Shown here in pieces: positions 5,766-13,994 of a stretch of DNA of 14,271 bases. Under the pieces are notes generated by a model, which was not told the DNA's origin, did not search any database, and saw nothing but the letters and a program-made list of their open reading frames with translations. The stretch is from NCBI GenBank assembly GCA_963624095.1, contig CAVFNZ010000062.1, forward strand, positions 1 through 14,271, read 5' to 3'. The DNA is from Phocaeicola_A sp963624095. GTDB taxonomy: Bacteria > Bacteroidota > Bacteroidia > Bacteroidales > Bacteroidaceae. Within the stretch, counting starts at the first letter, position 1; the number at the start of each line of letters is the position of its first letter. The position numbers were made by a program, and so were the translations under genes.

Positions 5766-5832
5766 TAAATGGATAATTAAATGCATTTCGGTTGCACAAT
5801 TTCGGGACACCTGTGCATAAAATGAGCACATT

Positions 5833-6420
5833 ATGAACAAAAACATAGCAATTTTAGCCTCGGGTTCGGGGACAAACGCGGAGAATATTACCCGTTATTT
5901 CCAAGGGAAGAATGACGGCATTGAAGTCAAATGGATATTGACCAACAAGCAGGATGCCTACGTGGTGACAAGGGCCAAGGAGCTGAACGTTCCCTGCCGG
6001 TGTTTCACGAAGGAGGAGTGGGCAAAAGGGACGGACATACTGAAGCTGTTGCAAGAGTCGGACATCGACCTCATAGTGCTGGCCGGCTTCCTGCTGAGGA
6101 TTCCGGATTGCCTGACGGAGGCTTACGAGCACCGCATACTGAACATTCACCCCGCCCTGTTGCCGAAGTTCGGAGGCAAGGGGATGTATGGCATGCATGT
6201 ACACGAGGCCGTTGTGGCCGCCCGGGAGAAACAGACGGGCATCAGTATACATTATATTAATAAGGAGTACGACAAGGGGGAGATGTTGTTCCAAGCCGTG
6301 TGCCCGGTATCGCCCACGGACTCCGCGGAAGAGGTGGCCACCAAGGTACACGCGCTGGAGTATGAGCATTACCCGCAAGTGATAGAGCTGGCCTTGGAGG
6401 TTCAGGAGGAACGACAATAG
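5833..6420 (+). CDS. purN: Phosphoribosylglycinamide formyltransferase (10-formyl-THF dependent)
   Basis: A 195-residue cytoplasmic enzyme for the third step of purine synthesis, formylating GAR to FGAR. The N-terminal nucleotide-binding loop L-A-S-G-S-G-T-N-A-E-N (8-18) binds the GAR phosphate. Catalytic residues are Asn104 and His106 in L-N-I-H-P-A-L-L-P and Asp147 in E-Y-D-K-G-E. The folate-loop region L-A-G-F-L-L-R-I (83-90) is as expected. Length is close to the E. coli enzyme (212). It is divergent from acpP, a neighbourhood I recall as conserved in Bacteroides. A small inverted repeat, TGTGC (5812-5816) with GCACA (5826-5830), ends two bases before the start codon and could fold over it. 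Confidence 0.96.
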   Translation: MNKNIAILASGSGTNAENITRYFQGKNDGIEVKWILTNKQDAYVVTRAKELNVPCRCFTKEEWAKGTDILKLLQESDIDLIVLAGFLLRIPDCLTEAYEHRILNIHPALLPKFGGKGMYGMHVHEAVVAAREKQTGISIHYINKEYDKGEMLFQAVCPVSPTDSAEEVATKVHALEYEHYPQVIELALEVQEERQ

Positions 6421-6456
6421 CGTTCCGCATAAGACGGACAAAACAGATTAACCGGG

Positions 6457-7803
6457 ATGAAAAGCAGAGACTTGACGCAAGGGGGAGTGATGCGCAACAT
6501 CGTATACTTCGCCCTGCCTTATATGTTATCCTATTTCCTGCAAATTCTTTACGGACTGGCGGACCTCTTCGTCATCGGACAGTTTTGCGGGGTGGACAGC
6601 ACCACCGCCGTGTCCAACGGGGCACAGGTGATGCACATGTTCACGGTCATCATCATCGGACTCGCCATGGGCACCACCGTGCGTACGGCCCACACGGTGG
6701 GAGCGAAAGACCGTGAGCAAACCGCACGAACCGTGGGCAACACCATCACCCTGTTCATGGGGCTGTCCGTCGTCCTGACAGTAGCCTTACTATTGTCGTG
6801 CAACGGCATCGTGCACCTGATGGACACGCCCACAGAGGCCGTGGCCGAGACGGTGGCTTACCTCACCATCTGCTTCATAGGCATACCGTTCATCGTGGCC
6901 TACAACATCATCGCGTCCATCTTCAGGGGACTGGGCGACTCGAAAAGTCCGATGTACTTCATCGCCATTGCCTGCGTGGTGAACATCGCGCTCGACTATC
7001 TGCTCATCGGCCTGTTTGGCATGGGAGCCGCCGGAGCGGCGTTGGCCACCACCCTGTCACAGATGTGCAGCGTCATCTTCGCCTATGTGGCCATCCGGCG
7101 ACAGCAGTCGATGCTGGACATCGCGCGCAAAGACCTGAAGCCGCACAAGGAGACCCTGTCACGGATTCTGAAAATCGGCATCCCGGTAGCGATGCAGGAC
7201 GGATTCATCCAGGTGGCTTTCATGGTCATCATGATTATCGCCAACGGACGAGGGCTGAACGATGCCGCCGCGGTGGGCATCGTGGAGAAGTTCATCGGGC
7301 TGTTGTTCATCATACCGTCCGCCATGCTCTCTACGGTGTCGGCCATATCGGCACAGAACATCGGGGCAGGGAAGACGGAACGGGCACTCACCACGCTAAG
7401 GTACGCCATCGGCATCTGTGTGGCGTACGGATTGGTGGTGGGAGTCATCTTCCAGTTCATCCCGGACGAGGCGGTACGCCTGTTCACCGATGACGCCAAG
7501 GTAATCACGTTGGGCGGAGAGTACCTGCAGAGCTATTCGTGGGATTGCCTGTTCGCCGGCATCCAATTCAGTTACAGCGGCCTGTTCACGGCTTGCGGCT
7601 ACTCGATTATCTCTTTCGGCCACAACTTCCTGTCCATCGCGTTTGCCCGCATCCCGTTGTCGTACTTCGGCTCGGAGATGTATCCCGACACGCTGTACCC
7701 CATGGGCATCGCCTCGCCCGCCGGTTCATTGGTTTCGGTAATCATCTGCATCGTGGTGTACCGTTGGCTAAAGAAGCACGACAAGTTCAGACCGCTGCGA
7801 TAG
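6457..7803 (+). CDS. MATE-family multidrug/sodium-type efflux transporter
   Basis: A 448-residue integral membrane protein with about 12 hydrophobic segments arranged as two MatE repeats (about 15-175 and 235-395). Family features include the opening P-Y-M-L-S-Y-F-L-Q-I-L-Y-G-L-A-D (residues 20-35), the A-I-F-R-G-L-G-D-S-like motif A-S-I-F-R-G-L-G-D-S, and the G-A-A-G-A-A-L-A-T-T-L-S-Q segment at the end of repeat 1. MATE proteins export cationic drugs or metabolites using Na+ or H+ gradients; the substrate cannot be read from sequence. It follows purN by 36 bp on the same strand and may be cotranscribed. Base composition is visibly more G+C-rich than the left accessory block, like the glycan genes that follow. 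Confidence 0.93.
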   Translation: MKSRDLTQGGVMRNIVYFALPYMLSYFLQILYGLADLFVIGQFCGVDSTTAVSNGAQVMHMFTVIIIGLAMGTTVRTAHTVGAKDREQTARTVGNTITLFMGLSVVLTVALLLSCNGIVHLMDTPTEAVAETVAYLTICFIGIPFIVAYNIIASIFRGLGDSKSPMYFIAIACVVNIALDYLLIGLFGMGAAGAALATTLSQMCSVIFAYVAIRRQQSMLDIARKDLKPHKETLSRILKIGIPVAMQDGFIQVAFMVIMIIANGRGLNDAAAVGIVEKFIGLLFIIPSAMLSTVSAISAQNIGAGKTERALTTLRYAIGICVAYGLVVGVIFQFIPDEAVRLFTDDAKVITLGGEYLQSYSWDCLFAGIQFSYSGLFTACGYSIISFGHNFLSIAFARIPLSYFGSEMYPDTLYPMGIASPAGSLVSVIICIVVYRWLKKHDKFRPLR

Positions 7804-7820
7804 CTTTGCGATGTCGCGTG

Positions 7821-7848
7821 GGACGGACGTGCGGCATCATTTCCGTCC
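7821..7848. terminator. Candidate bidirectional terminator hairpin between convergent genes
   Basis: GGACGGA (7821-7827) pairs with TCCGTCC (7842-7848) around a 14-nt loop, in the 33-bp gap between the convergent MATE and RNase H stop codons, slightly overlapping the 3' end of the latter. There is no U-tract, so the role is suggested only by position and the GC-rich stem. Confidence 0.35.
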
Positions 7849-8469
7849 GAAGTCGGCCGGCACTTCGCCCCACCGGTCGGTTTCCCATTTCAGCACGGGA
7901 TTGGCGTACGTGTTGGTACGCAACCACTTTTCCGCGCGCTCAATGAGTTGAAACAAGCCCTCCGTCTTTGCGGTGCGTTCGAGTTTGGTCTTGCACTTCT
8001 TCTGCCTCACCCAGCTGATGGCATTGCGGCTGTCGGAATAGACAGGCATCGTGGTGAGCCCCTTCTGTTTGAGCAGAGCAAGTCCGTGGACAATCGCGAG
8101 GAATTCCCCGATATTGTTCGTTCCCCACACGGGGCCGAAATGAAAAACCTGCTGACGCGAAGCGATATGTACGCCCCTGTACTCCATCTTTCCCGGATTG
8201 CCGCTACAGGCCGCGTCCACCGCCAAGGCATTGTCGCAATAGGTGGACGGGCCGGGAGACGCTACAGGCTTTTCCGTTTGCCGCGGCTTGCCTAAGTAGT
8301 CGAACGGAGAGGAGACATAGGCTTCCCGGGCCTCATCCTCCGTGGTAAAGGACTTATAGATGGCACCCGCAAAGCCGTTTATCTGCCGTTGACATTCCTT
8401 CCAGGAGGCGTAAACACCGGGTTCTACGCCTTTCCACACGACATAGTATTTCGACTTAGGCTTATTCAT
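7837..8469 (-). CDS. Ribonuclease H with N-terminal viroplasmin (hybrid-binding) domain
   Basis: A 210-residue protein. Residues 6-50 (K-Y-Y-V-V-W-K-G...P-G-V-Y-x-S-W-x-E-C...F-x-G-A-x-Y-K-S-F) form the caulimovirus-viroplasmin/HBD domain that binds RNA-DNA hybrids. The RNase HI core starts at about 80, with acidic residues Asp85 (V-D-A-A-C-S-G-N-P-G), Glu122 (N-N-I-G-E-F), Asp146 (V-Y-S-D-S) and probably Asp206 (E-V-P-A-D-F-G-R-K). It removes RNA from RNA-DNA hybrids such as R-loops and primers. The start codon overlaps the stop of the upstream LAB_N gene in an ATGA arrangement, making RNase H the last gene of a glycan-modification operon, an unexpected location for a nucleic-acid enzyme. 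Confidence 0.93.
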   Translation of the reverse strand: MNKPKSKYYVVWKGVEPGVYASWKECQRQINGFAGAIYKSFTTEDEAREAYVSSPFDYLGKPRQTEKPVASPGPSTYCDNALAVDAACSGNPGKMEYRGVHIASRQQVFHFGPVWGTNNIGEFLAIVHGLALLKQKGLTTMPVYSDSRNAISWVRQKKCKTKLERTAKTEGLFQLIERAEKWLRTNTYANPVLKWETDRWGEVPADFGRK

Positions 8470-9110
8470 GAGCGGTTCACCCTATCATGTGATTTCGCCT
8501 TGTGGCCAATCACCAAGTTGCGTACATAGGCGAGGAAGCCAAAGGACTGACCGAGTATCAGCACGGGGTCGCTACGATAGACACCGTAAGCGATGATGAT
8601 GCCCGAGCCCACGAGACTGATGACCCAGAAGCCCGCGGGGAGCACGGACATCTTCAGGCGCGACGACACATACCACTGGTAGACGAAGCGAAGCGTGAAG
8701 ATAATCTGTCCCATGGAACCGAAAAGCAACAGCCACAAGGGCACCTTCTCGTTTTGGAAGAAGTCCGCCACGAAAGCGGGCACATTGTGGAGCACCATAC
8801 AGAGCGCCACCGCCGGTGTGCAGGCCAAAAGGCATTTGAGGAGGAAGTGAAGTCTGCCCCAAATCCCTTTCTCCTTCAGATTCCACAGGTAGATATAATA
8901 GGAGACAATCTGCCCGAGAATAATGGCGAAATCATCGCGAATCCACCCGTAAATGAAGAGCAGATAGGCCCCGAACAGGCTCAACACCCAATAGATGGAA
9001 GGAGAGACAACCTGCTTGGCCTTCTCCGAAAGTGCCCACTGAAACAGGATGCGGGCAGAGAAGAAAGCCTGTGCCAAAAAGCCTATGGCATACGTCAGAT
9101 ATTCGTTCAT
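8466..9110 (-). CDS. Membrane protein with two tandem LAB_N (lipid A biosynthesis N-terminal) domains
   Basis: A 214-residue, highly hydrophobic protein without a large soluble domain. It contains two copies of the same unit. Copy 1 (about 9-78) has G-F-L-A-Q-A-F-F-S-A-R-I-L-F-Q-W and I-I-L-G-Q-I-V-S-Y-Y-I-Y-L-W-N-L. Copy 2 (about 130-200) has G-S-M-G-Q-I-I-F-T-L-R-F-V-Y-Q-W and L-I-L-G-Q-S-F-G-F-L-A-Y-V-R-N-L. LAB_N units are related to PQ-loop/SemiSWEET-like three-helix bundles (family knowledge). It lies between a polyprenyl-phosphate glycosyltransferase (14 bp upstream) and RNase H (4-bp overlap). By analogy to the GtrA position in gtr operons it may flip the lipid-linked sugar, but this is inference. 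It is not a lipid-A-disaccharide synthase, since the catalytic LpxB part is absent. Confidence 0.85.
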   Translation of the reverse strand: MNEYLTYAIGFLAQAFFSARILFQWALSEKAKQVVSPSIYWVLSLFGAYLLFIYGWIRDDFAIILGQIVSYYIYLWNLKEKGIWGRLHFLLKCLLACTPAVALCMVLHNVPAFVADFFQNEKVPLWLLLFGSMGQIIFTLRFVYQWYVSSRLKMSVLPAGFWVISLVGSGIIIAYGVYRSDPVLILGQSFGFLAYVRNLVIGHKAKSHDRVNRS

Positions 9111-9124
9111 GGCGGATGGGCTCG

Positions 9125-9859
9125 CTAATCTACATTATCGGAAGCGATGGTGTAGTTGATGTACCGCTTGGCCATCCAGCGATAAGCGAAGCAGTCCTTG
9201 AAGGGAGACACCAAACGGTTCCACAAGTGGTACTTCGACACACCGGCCACGCGCGGAAAGTGGCGCACGGGAATCTCCTTGAACCGACCCCCGTCCTGCA
9301 GCAGAATCAATGCCGGGATGAAGCGGTGCATACCCGTAAAGAACGGAATTCGCTTGGCGTAATCGGTATGGAGCACCTTCAGCGGACACCCCGTGTCCGT
9401 GGCGCCATCGTGCGTCATCATCCGACGGAATCCGTTGGCTATCTTGGACTGCAGGCGTTTGAAAGCCGTATCCTTGCGGTTGGCACGGATACCCGTCACC
9501 AACGGATACTCTTCGATATACCGGAGCAGGGCGTTGAAATCTTCGGGGGTCGTCTGCAGGTCGGCATCCATGTAGCCTACGTATTTCGACTGAGCGACAT
9601 CGATGCCGGCTTTGATGGCGGCACTGAGTCCGGCGTTCTGGGCGAAAGCGACGTAATAGAAATGCGGATTGCGCGCGCAGACTTCACGGATGGCCTCTCC
9701 GCTGTTGTCCTTGGAGCCATCGTTGACAAAGAGCACGCATGCCGGGCAGGCGGCCGTAGGCAGGTAAGCCCGGAAGGCCTTCTCCAGAGCGTCCATGTTG
9801 TCCGCTTCGTTGTAGATGGGGACAATGATGGTCAAATCATATTCGGCGGTCTTGTTCAT
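9125..9859 (-). CDS. Family 2 glycosyltransferase, DPM1/GtrB-like
   Basis: A 244-residue GT-A enzyme. It starts L-T-I-I-V-P-I-Y-N-E-A-D-N (9-21) and has V-N-D-G-S-K-D (45-51) and the metal-binding D-A-D at 98-100 within Y-M-D-A-D-L-Q-T-T-P-E-D-F, diagnostic of dolichyl/undecaprenyl-phosphate sugar synthases. A hydrophobic C-terminal membrane pair, as found in GtrB itself, is missing, so this is the short soluble or peripheral form. It probably transfers a sugar from a nucleotide donor to undecaprenyl phosphate on the cytoplasmic face. The start is 3 bp after the stop of the ArnT-like gene and the stop is 14 bp before the LAB_N gene, indicating tight coupling with both the likely user and the likely flippase of its product. 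The sugar is unknown. Confidence 0.9.
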   Translation of the reverse strand: MNKTAEYDLTIIVPIYNEADNMDALEKAFRAYLPTAACPACVLFVNDGSKDNSGEAIREVCARNPHFYYVAFAQNAGLSAAIKAGIDVAQSKYVGYMDADLQTTPEDFNALLRYIEEYPLVTGIRANRKDTAFKRLQSKIANGFRRMMTHDGATDTGCPLKVLHTDYAKRIPFFTGMHRFIPALILLQDGGRFKEIPVRHFPRVAGVSKYHLWNRLVSPFKDCFAYRWMAKRYINYTIASDNVD

Positions 9860-9862
9860 GAG

Positions 9863-11497
9863 TTATTTGAGTTTCAGAATTGTTACGTTGTAAAGGAATT
9901 TATCGTTGTACCGACGCGTGTTCTTGGGGCGGCGATTGTTGTCGTAGCTGCCCACCCACACGGTGTCTATCCGGTTGAGGAGCGTTGCGGGGAGCTCCTC
10001 GCCTACCCGTCCGTGGGTAAGCAGGGCGCAAGGCAGCGCGTCGAGCACGGCTGCGGTATCGTGGATGTCCAACGGGCGGATTTTCCTGTTCGCTTCGTAG
10101 ACAATCTCGATGCGGAGTTCCTCACCGGCTACGGAGTAGAAAGGAAGCGGCTTCAGGGACTCGATGTCGCGCGTAGCACGGATGCTCCGGAACCCGGGAT
10201 TGTTCACCAGACTTCCGACGTAAGGCAAGCAGAATATCTCCGCAAAGACGAACAGCAACACCACCCCGGAGAGGAAACGCCAGGGACGAACACGCGTGAG
10301 CGCTGTTACCATAAATGCAGTCAACGCCCAGAAGGCTACGGCCAAAAGAATGAGCGTATTGAGGGAGATAATCTCCTTCTGATAGAGGAAGAGGTAGGCC
10401 GCCACCGGTAACAGGGCCACGATGAGGGTCATCAACCCGGCATTGGCGTAATAGAGCCCACGCCCCGTAGCGTCCATCCGCCGGGTCTTGGCCTGTTCGA
10501 GCCAAGCGGTGAAGAGGAAACTGACGGTGTAGGCCGCCGGGATGAGTACGGGCAACAGGTAGCGGTTCTTCTTCTCGGGGAAGCAGGAGAGGCAAACGAC
10601 CAACAGCAACATCCAGCAGAGCGCGAAGAGATACTCGCGCCGCAGCTTCACGCGCTTTCCCCAATAAGGGACTAACAGGGCGGAGAGCACCATCAGTGCC
10701 CAAGCTCCGGTTTCGAGGAAGAAGGTGCCGTAGTAGTACCAGGGGCGCACGTTGCGTTCGACCCAAGCCGTGGACTCCTTGTGAAGGACATACTGCGCCT
10801 CTTCGGCATGGAAGAGGTAGATGTAGACGTACCACCAGCTGCCGACAAGCAGACAGAGCAGTATCATGACGGCGATGGGCCACCCTTTGCCCCGAAGTGA
10901 GCGACGCATGAAAATCAGGTAGCTCAGCAGGAAAGGGAGCAACAAGGCATAGAACGAGACGGGGCCTTTACCCATGAAGGAGAGTCCGAGGAAGAGTCCC
11001 GCCCCGAGGAAGTTGCCCCACTGGGCTCCATCCTGCCGCAATGCCTTGAAGAGGAAGAAGATGGCACCCATCATGAAAGCGTGGCAATAGACATCCCACG
11101 AAGCGGTGCGCCCCATCAGGATAAGGTTGTAGGAGGTGCAAAGCACCAACGAGGCTATCAGTGCCTGGTTGACGTTCCGGGTGGAGGTCTTCACGAATCC
11201 ATAGAAGAAAAGAACCAGGAGCGTGGCCGCCAGACCGGCCATGGCGCGCTGCGCGGTCATGTCGTCCGGGCTGACAATCTCGGCGACTGCCGCTATCCAT
11301 GTGGGCAAGGGAGGCTTCTCCAGACGCAAGTCGCCGTTCATGGTGGGGACCAGCCAATGACCGTCATAAACCATCTCGCGGGCGGTAACGATGTTACGCG
11401 ACTCCATGATGTCCGTGTGTATCACTCCGTTGTTGATGAAAAACGCGAAAAAGCAGACAATCATCAACAGGAGAACGTAGAGTTTATTTGCTCTCAT
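9863..11497 (-). CDS. ArnT/PMT-like polyprenyl-phosphate-sugar glycosyltransferase (GT39/GT83 type)
   Basis: A 544-residue GT-C enzyme with about 12 membrane segments in residues 8-440 and a soluble C-terminal portion of about 100 residues. The first periplasmic loop carries the family pattern D-I-M-E-S-R-N-I-V-T-A-R-E-M-V (29-43), then G-H-W-L-V-P-T-M-N-G (46-55) and L-E-K-P-P-L-P-T-W (59-67), closely following ArnT ('E.R...REM...G.W.VP..NG...EKP'). ArnT-class proteins transfer a sugar from undecaprenyl phosphate onto lipid A or another glycan on the periplasmic face. The acceptor here could be lipid A, LPS or a surface protein glycan. It is the first gene of the operon, with a consensus -7 box about 40 bp upstream of the ATG. 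Confidence 0.88.
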   Translation of the reverse strand: MRANKLYVLLLMIVCFFAFFINNGVIHTDIMESRNIVTAREMVYDGHWLVPTMNGDLRLEKPPLPTWIAAVAEIVSPDDMTAQRAMAGLAATLLVLFFYGFVKTSTRNVNQALIASLVLCTSYNLILMGRTASWDVYCHAFMMGAIFFLFKALRQDGAQWGNFLGAGLFLGLSFMGKGPVSFYALLLPFLLSYLIFMRRSLRGKGWPIAVMILLCLLVGSWWYVYIYLFHAEEAQYVLHKESTAWVERNVRPWYYYGTFFLETGAWALMVLSALLVPYWGKRVKLRREYLFALCWMLLLVVCLSCFPEKKNRYLLPVLIPAAYTVSFLFTAWLEQAKTRRMDATGRGLYYANAGLMTLIVALLPVAAYLFLYQKEIISLNTLILLAVAFWALTAFMVTALTRVRPWRFLSGVVLLFVFAEIFCLPYVGSLVNNPGFRSIRATRDIESLKPLPFYSVAGEELRIEIVYEANRKIRPLDIHDTAAVLDALPCALLTHGRVGEELPATLLNRIDTVWVGSYDNNRRPKNTRRYNDKFLYNVTILKLK

Positions 11498-11517
11498 GCC
11501 TCAAAAGATATTTGTGC

Positions 11518-11544
11518 CTCATTCAATCTGAATGAGCAAAGGTA
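11518..11544 (-). promoter_or_regulatory. Promoter of the glycan-modification operon with a hairpin at the start site
   Basis: The minus strand reads TACCTTTG (11544-11537), a perfect TAnnTTTG; no clear -33 TTTG is present. Immediately downstream lies an inverted repeat, CTCATTC (11518-11524) with GAATGAG (11530-11536) around a 5-nt loop. It would cover the transcription start (about 11530) and could serve as an operator or as a 5' stabilising stem. Confidence 0.55.
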
Positions 11545-11671
11545 GCGCATAATCTTGAATGTTTTTTGTATCGGGCCGATTTTTTACCTCTTTTATGGAT
11601 TATGCGAAGCGTTTCGCGGCGACTACCTGATAATTACGTCCCAAAACAGCAGGCGGATTCCCAAATATTCA

Positions 11672-11679
11672 TACCTTTG
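11672..11679 (+). promoter_or_regulatory. -7 promoter box of the galactofuranose genes
   Basis: TACCTTTG on the plus strand, a perfect TAnnTTTG, 29 bp upstream of the ATG at 11709. The -33 region is not recognisable. It is divergent from the TACCTTTG promoter at 11537-11544, so the two envelope-glycan operons share a control region of about 210 bp. Confidence 0.55.
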
Positions 11680-11708
11680 CCGATGAATGGTCCAGAACGA
11701 GCATCGAC

Positions 11709-12785
11709 ATGGAGAAAGAAACGAAGAGAAGGTATTGTTATTTGTCGCGCGACTACCGAAAGACGGGGAGTGCCGGCAACAAGGCCAAGATGGACATCGA
11801 GGACATCATGGAGGAGATGGGATTCCACAATGTGGGTCTAAAGAGGACCACGGTTCAGCAACGGGTCATCGCCTTTGTCCTTACCCTAAGCGGAGTCCTG
11901 AGAGCGGCATTGTGCCTGAGGAAAGGAGACATTCTGTTCCTGCAATACCCCTTAAAGAAATACTTCTCTTTTGTATGCAACGCGGCACACTGGCGCGGAG
12001 CGAAGGTAGTGACCGTCATCCACGACCTGGGAAGTTTCCGCAGGCAGAAACTCACCGCACAGGAAGAGGTGAAACGGCTGAGCCACTCCGACTACCTCAT
12101 CGTACACAACAGCCGAATGCGCGAATGGTTGAGCCAGCAAGGCTGTAAAACGCCAATGGGTTCATTGGAATTGTTCGATTTCCTGTCAGAATCCCGACCC
12201 GTGTTCCACGAAGAGTTTTCTACCCTCCCCCACCGCATCCTTTACATGGGTGGGTTGAGTCCTCGCAAGAACTCGTTCCTCTACGATTGGATTAAAGATT
12301 TGGCCGCAATGCCTCAAGTTCCCTATACACTGAGCCTTTATGGTTCCGGATTTCACGCGGACAGCGTACCGGCCACCAAGGCCTTTGAATATAACGGCTT
12401 TGTGCAGGCCGACCAACTGATAGCGCAAGCACAGGGAAGTTTTGGCTTGGTGTGGGACGGTGACTCCCTGGATGCCTGCACGGGCAATTTCGGGGAGTAT
12501 CTGCAGTACAACAATCCGCACAAGACATCGCTCTACCTGCGTTGCGGGGTGCCCGTCATCATTTGGGACAAGGCAGCACTGGCGGATTTCATCACCCGAA
12601 ACGGCATCGGATTCAGCATTGGCTCGCTGAAGGAATTGGAGGAACTGTTCCGTACGCTTACCCCGGAACGCTACGAAGAGATGCGCAAACAGGTGAAGGA
12701 AGTAAGCGACCGGTTGGCAAGAGGCGAATTCTTCCGTGCGGCAGCGAAAGAGGCCATTGCCTATCTGACCGACGCAAAGCAATAA
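11709..12785 (+). CDS. Galactofuranosyltransferase-like glycosyltransferase
   Basis: A 358-residue GT-B type protein without a signal peptide. The C-terminal domain has L-V-W-D-G-D-S-L-D-A-C-T-G-N-F-G (247-262), then Y-N-N-P-H-K-T-S-L-Y-L (267-277) and G-V-P-V-I-I-W-D-K-A-A-L (280-291). These features are shared by beta-1,6-galactofuranosyltransferases (WbbI-like) and Gtf3-type nucleotide-sugar transferases. The N-terminal domain has D-I-L-F-L-Q-Y-P (74-81) and V-T-V-I-H-D-L (101-107). Its immediate neighbour, 43 bp downstream, is glf, which makes UDP-galactofuranose, so a Galf transferase is the natural reading. It would add Galf to a polyprenyl-linked O-antigen or capsular repeat in the cytoplasm. 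The ATG at 11709 follows the promoter at a sensible distance; the upstream ATGs at 11683 and 11687 are out of frame. Confidence 0.82.
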   Translation: MEKETKRRYCYLSRDYRKTGSAGNKAKMDIEDIMEEMGFHNVGLKRTTVQQRVIAFVLTLSGVLRAALCLRKGDILFLQYPLKKYFSFVCNAAHWRGAKVVTVIHDLGSFRRQKLTAQEEVKRLSHSDYLIVHNSRMREWLSQQGCKTPMGSLELFDFLSESRPVFHEEFSTLPHRILYMGGLSPRKNSFLYDWIKDLAAMPQVPYTLSLYGSGFHADSVPATKAFEYNGFVQADQLIAQAQGSFGLVWDGDSLDACTGNFGEYLQYNNPHKTSLYLRCGVPVIIWDKAALADFITRNGIGFSIGSLKELEELFRTLTPERYEEMRKQVKEVSDRLARGEFFRAAAKEAIAYLTDAKQ

Positions 12786-12828
12786 CAGTCGAGACGTACT
12801 TTACAAACATAATAGGACAGCAAACACG

Positions 12829-13947
12829 ATGCGTAAATATGACTATCTGATAGTGGGAGCCGGATTGTTCGGCTCCGTGTTCGCCAACGAGGCCGCCAAG
12901 GCGGGCAAGAAGTGCCTGGTGATAGACCAACGTCCCCATACGGGAGGCAATCTCTACTGCGAAGACGTGGAAGGGATTCACGTGCATAAATATGGTGCCC
13001 ACATTTTTCATACGGACAACAAAGAGGTGTGGAACTATGTGAACCGATTGGTGGAATTCAACCACTACGTCAACTCGCCCTTGGCACACTATCACGACGA
13101 GCTGTACAACTTACCCTTCAACATGAACACGTTTCATGAACTATGGAACGAAGTGCGCACACCGGCCGAGGCAAAAGCTAAAATCGCCGAGCAGCGAAAC
13201 GCTTACGCCCACATTACCAACCCCCAAAACCTGGAAGAGCAGGCACTGACGCTCTGCGGGAAAGACATCTACGAGAAACTCATCAAAGGTTACACGGAGA
13301 AGCAATGGGGCCGGTCGGCAAAGACGTTGCCGGCCTTCATCATACGGCGCATCCCTTTCCGCTTCACCTATGACAACAATTACTTTAACGACCCCTACCA
13401 GGGAATCCCCATAGGAGGATACAACAGGCTGATTGAAAAGTTGCTGAGCGGATGCGAGGTGAAAACGGGAGTCAACTTCACAACCGAGCGTGCCGAACTA
13501 AAAGACATCGCGGACAAAACACTCTACACAGGATGCATCGATGAGTATTTCGACTATCAGTTTGGGAGGCTGGAATACAGAAGTTTGCGCTTCGAGCACA
13601 AGCGTTTGGAGATTGAAGACTACCAAGGGAATGCCGTGGTAAACTATTGCGAACGGGAAATCCCCTATACCCGACTCATCGAACACAAACACTTTGAGTT
13701 TGGCAAGCAACCGCATACGGTCATCACCTACGAATACCCTGACAACTTTGAGCCCGGCAAAGAGCCCTATTATCCAATCAATGACGAGCGGAACAGCCGT
13801 CTTTTCGAGCAGTATCAGGCACTGGCGCAACGCCAAAAGAACGTTTTGTTCGGCGGAAGATTGGCCCAATACACCTATGCCGACATGGACGACACGGTAG
13901 CCGCATCATTGGCTCTGTGGAGCAAAGAGGTTTCGACGATGCCGTAA
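12829..13947 (+). CDS. glf: UDP-galactopyranose mutase
   Basis: A 372-residue FAD-dependent enzyme that interconverts UDP-galactopyranose and UDP-galactofuranose. The dinucleotide-binding V-G-A-G-L-F-G-S (9-16), the H-T-G-G-N-L-Y (37-43) FAD loop, and H-K-Y-G-A-H-I-F-H-T (53-62) are present. The mobile-loop region has G-Y-T-E-K-Q-W160-G-R with Arg174 in I-I-R-R-I-P-F-R-F. A second active-site Arg is at 282 (Y-T-R), and the C-terminal F-G-G-R-L-A-Q-Y-T-Y-A-D-M-D-D (341-355) is the family signature. Length matches the bacterial class (about 365-390). It is cotranscribed with the galactofuranosyltransferase upstream, so the pair supplies and uses Galf for a surface polysaccharide. Confidence 0.97.
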   Translation: MRKYDYLIVGAGLFGSVFANEAAKAGKKCLVIDQRPHTGGNLYCEDVEGIHVHKYGAHIFHTDNKEVWNYVNRLVEFNHYVNSPLAHYHDELYNLPFNMNTFHELWNEVRTPAEAKAKIAEQRNAYAHITNPQNLEEQALTLCGKDIYEKLIKGYTEKQWGRSAKTLPAFIIRRIPFRFTYDNNYFNDPYQGIPIGGYNRLIEKLLSGCEVKTGVNFTTERAELKDIADKTLYTGCIDEYFDYQFGRLEYRSLRFEHKRLEIEDYQGNAVVNYCEREIPYTRLIEHKHFEFGKQPHTVITYEYPDNFEPGKEPYYPINDERNSRLFEQYQALAQRQKNVLFGGRLAQYTYADMDDTVAASLALWSKEVSTMP

Positions 13948-13994
13948 ACACCGCAACTGCCGGAGATATCCTCCGATAAGCCAGTCAACCAGGC

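Noticed and set aside
8466..9110. Annotating the LAB_N gene as lipid-A-disaccharide synthase (lpxB)
   Set aside because: Only the N-terminal membrane domain is present, in two copies. The catalytic GT19 domain of LpxB is missing.
9032..10411. 459-codon plus-strand open frame opposite the glycosyltransferase operon
   Set aside because: It spans three real minus-strand genes and their junctions, and its His/Arg/Gly-rich composition is typical of antisense reading of GC-rich genes.
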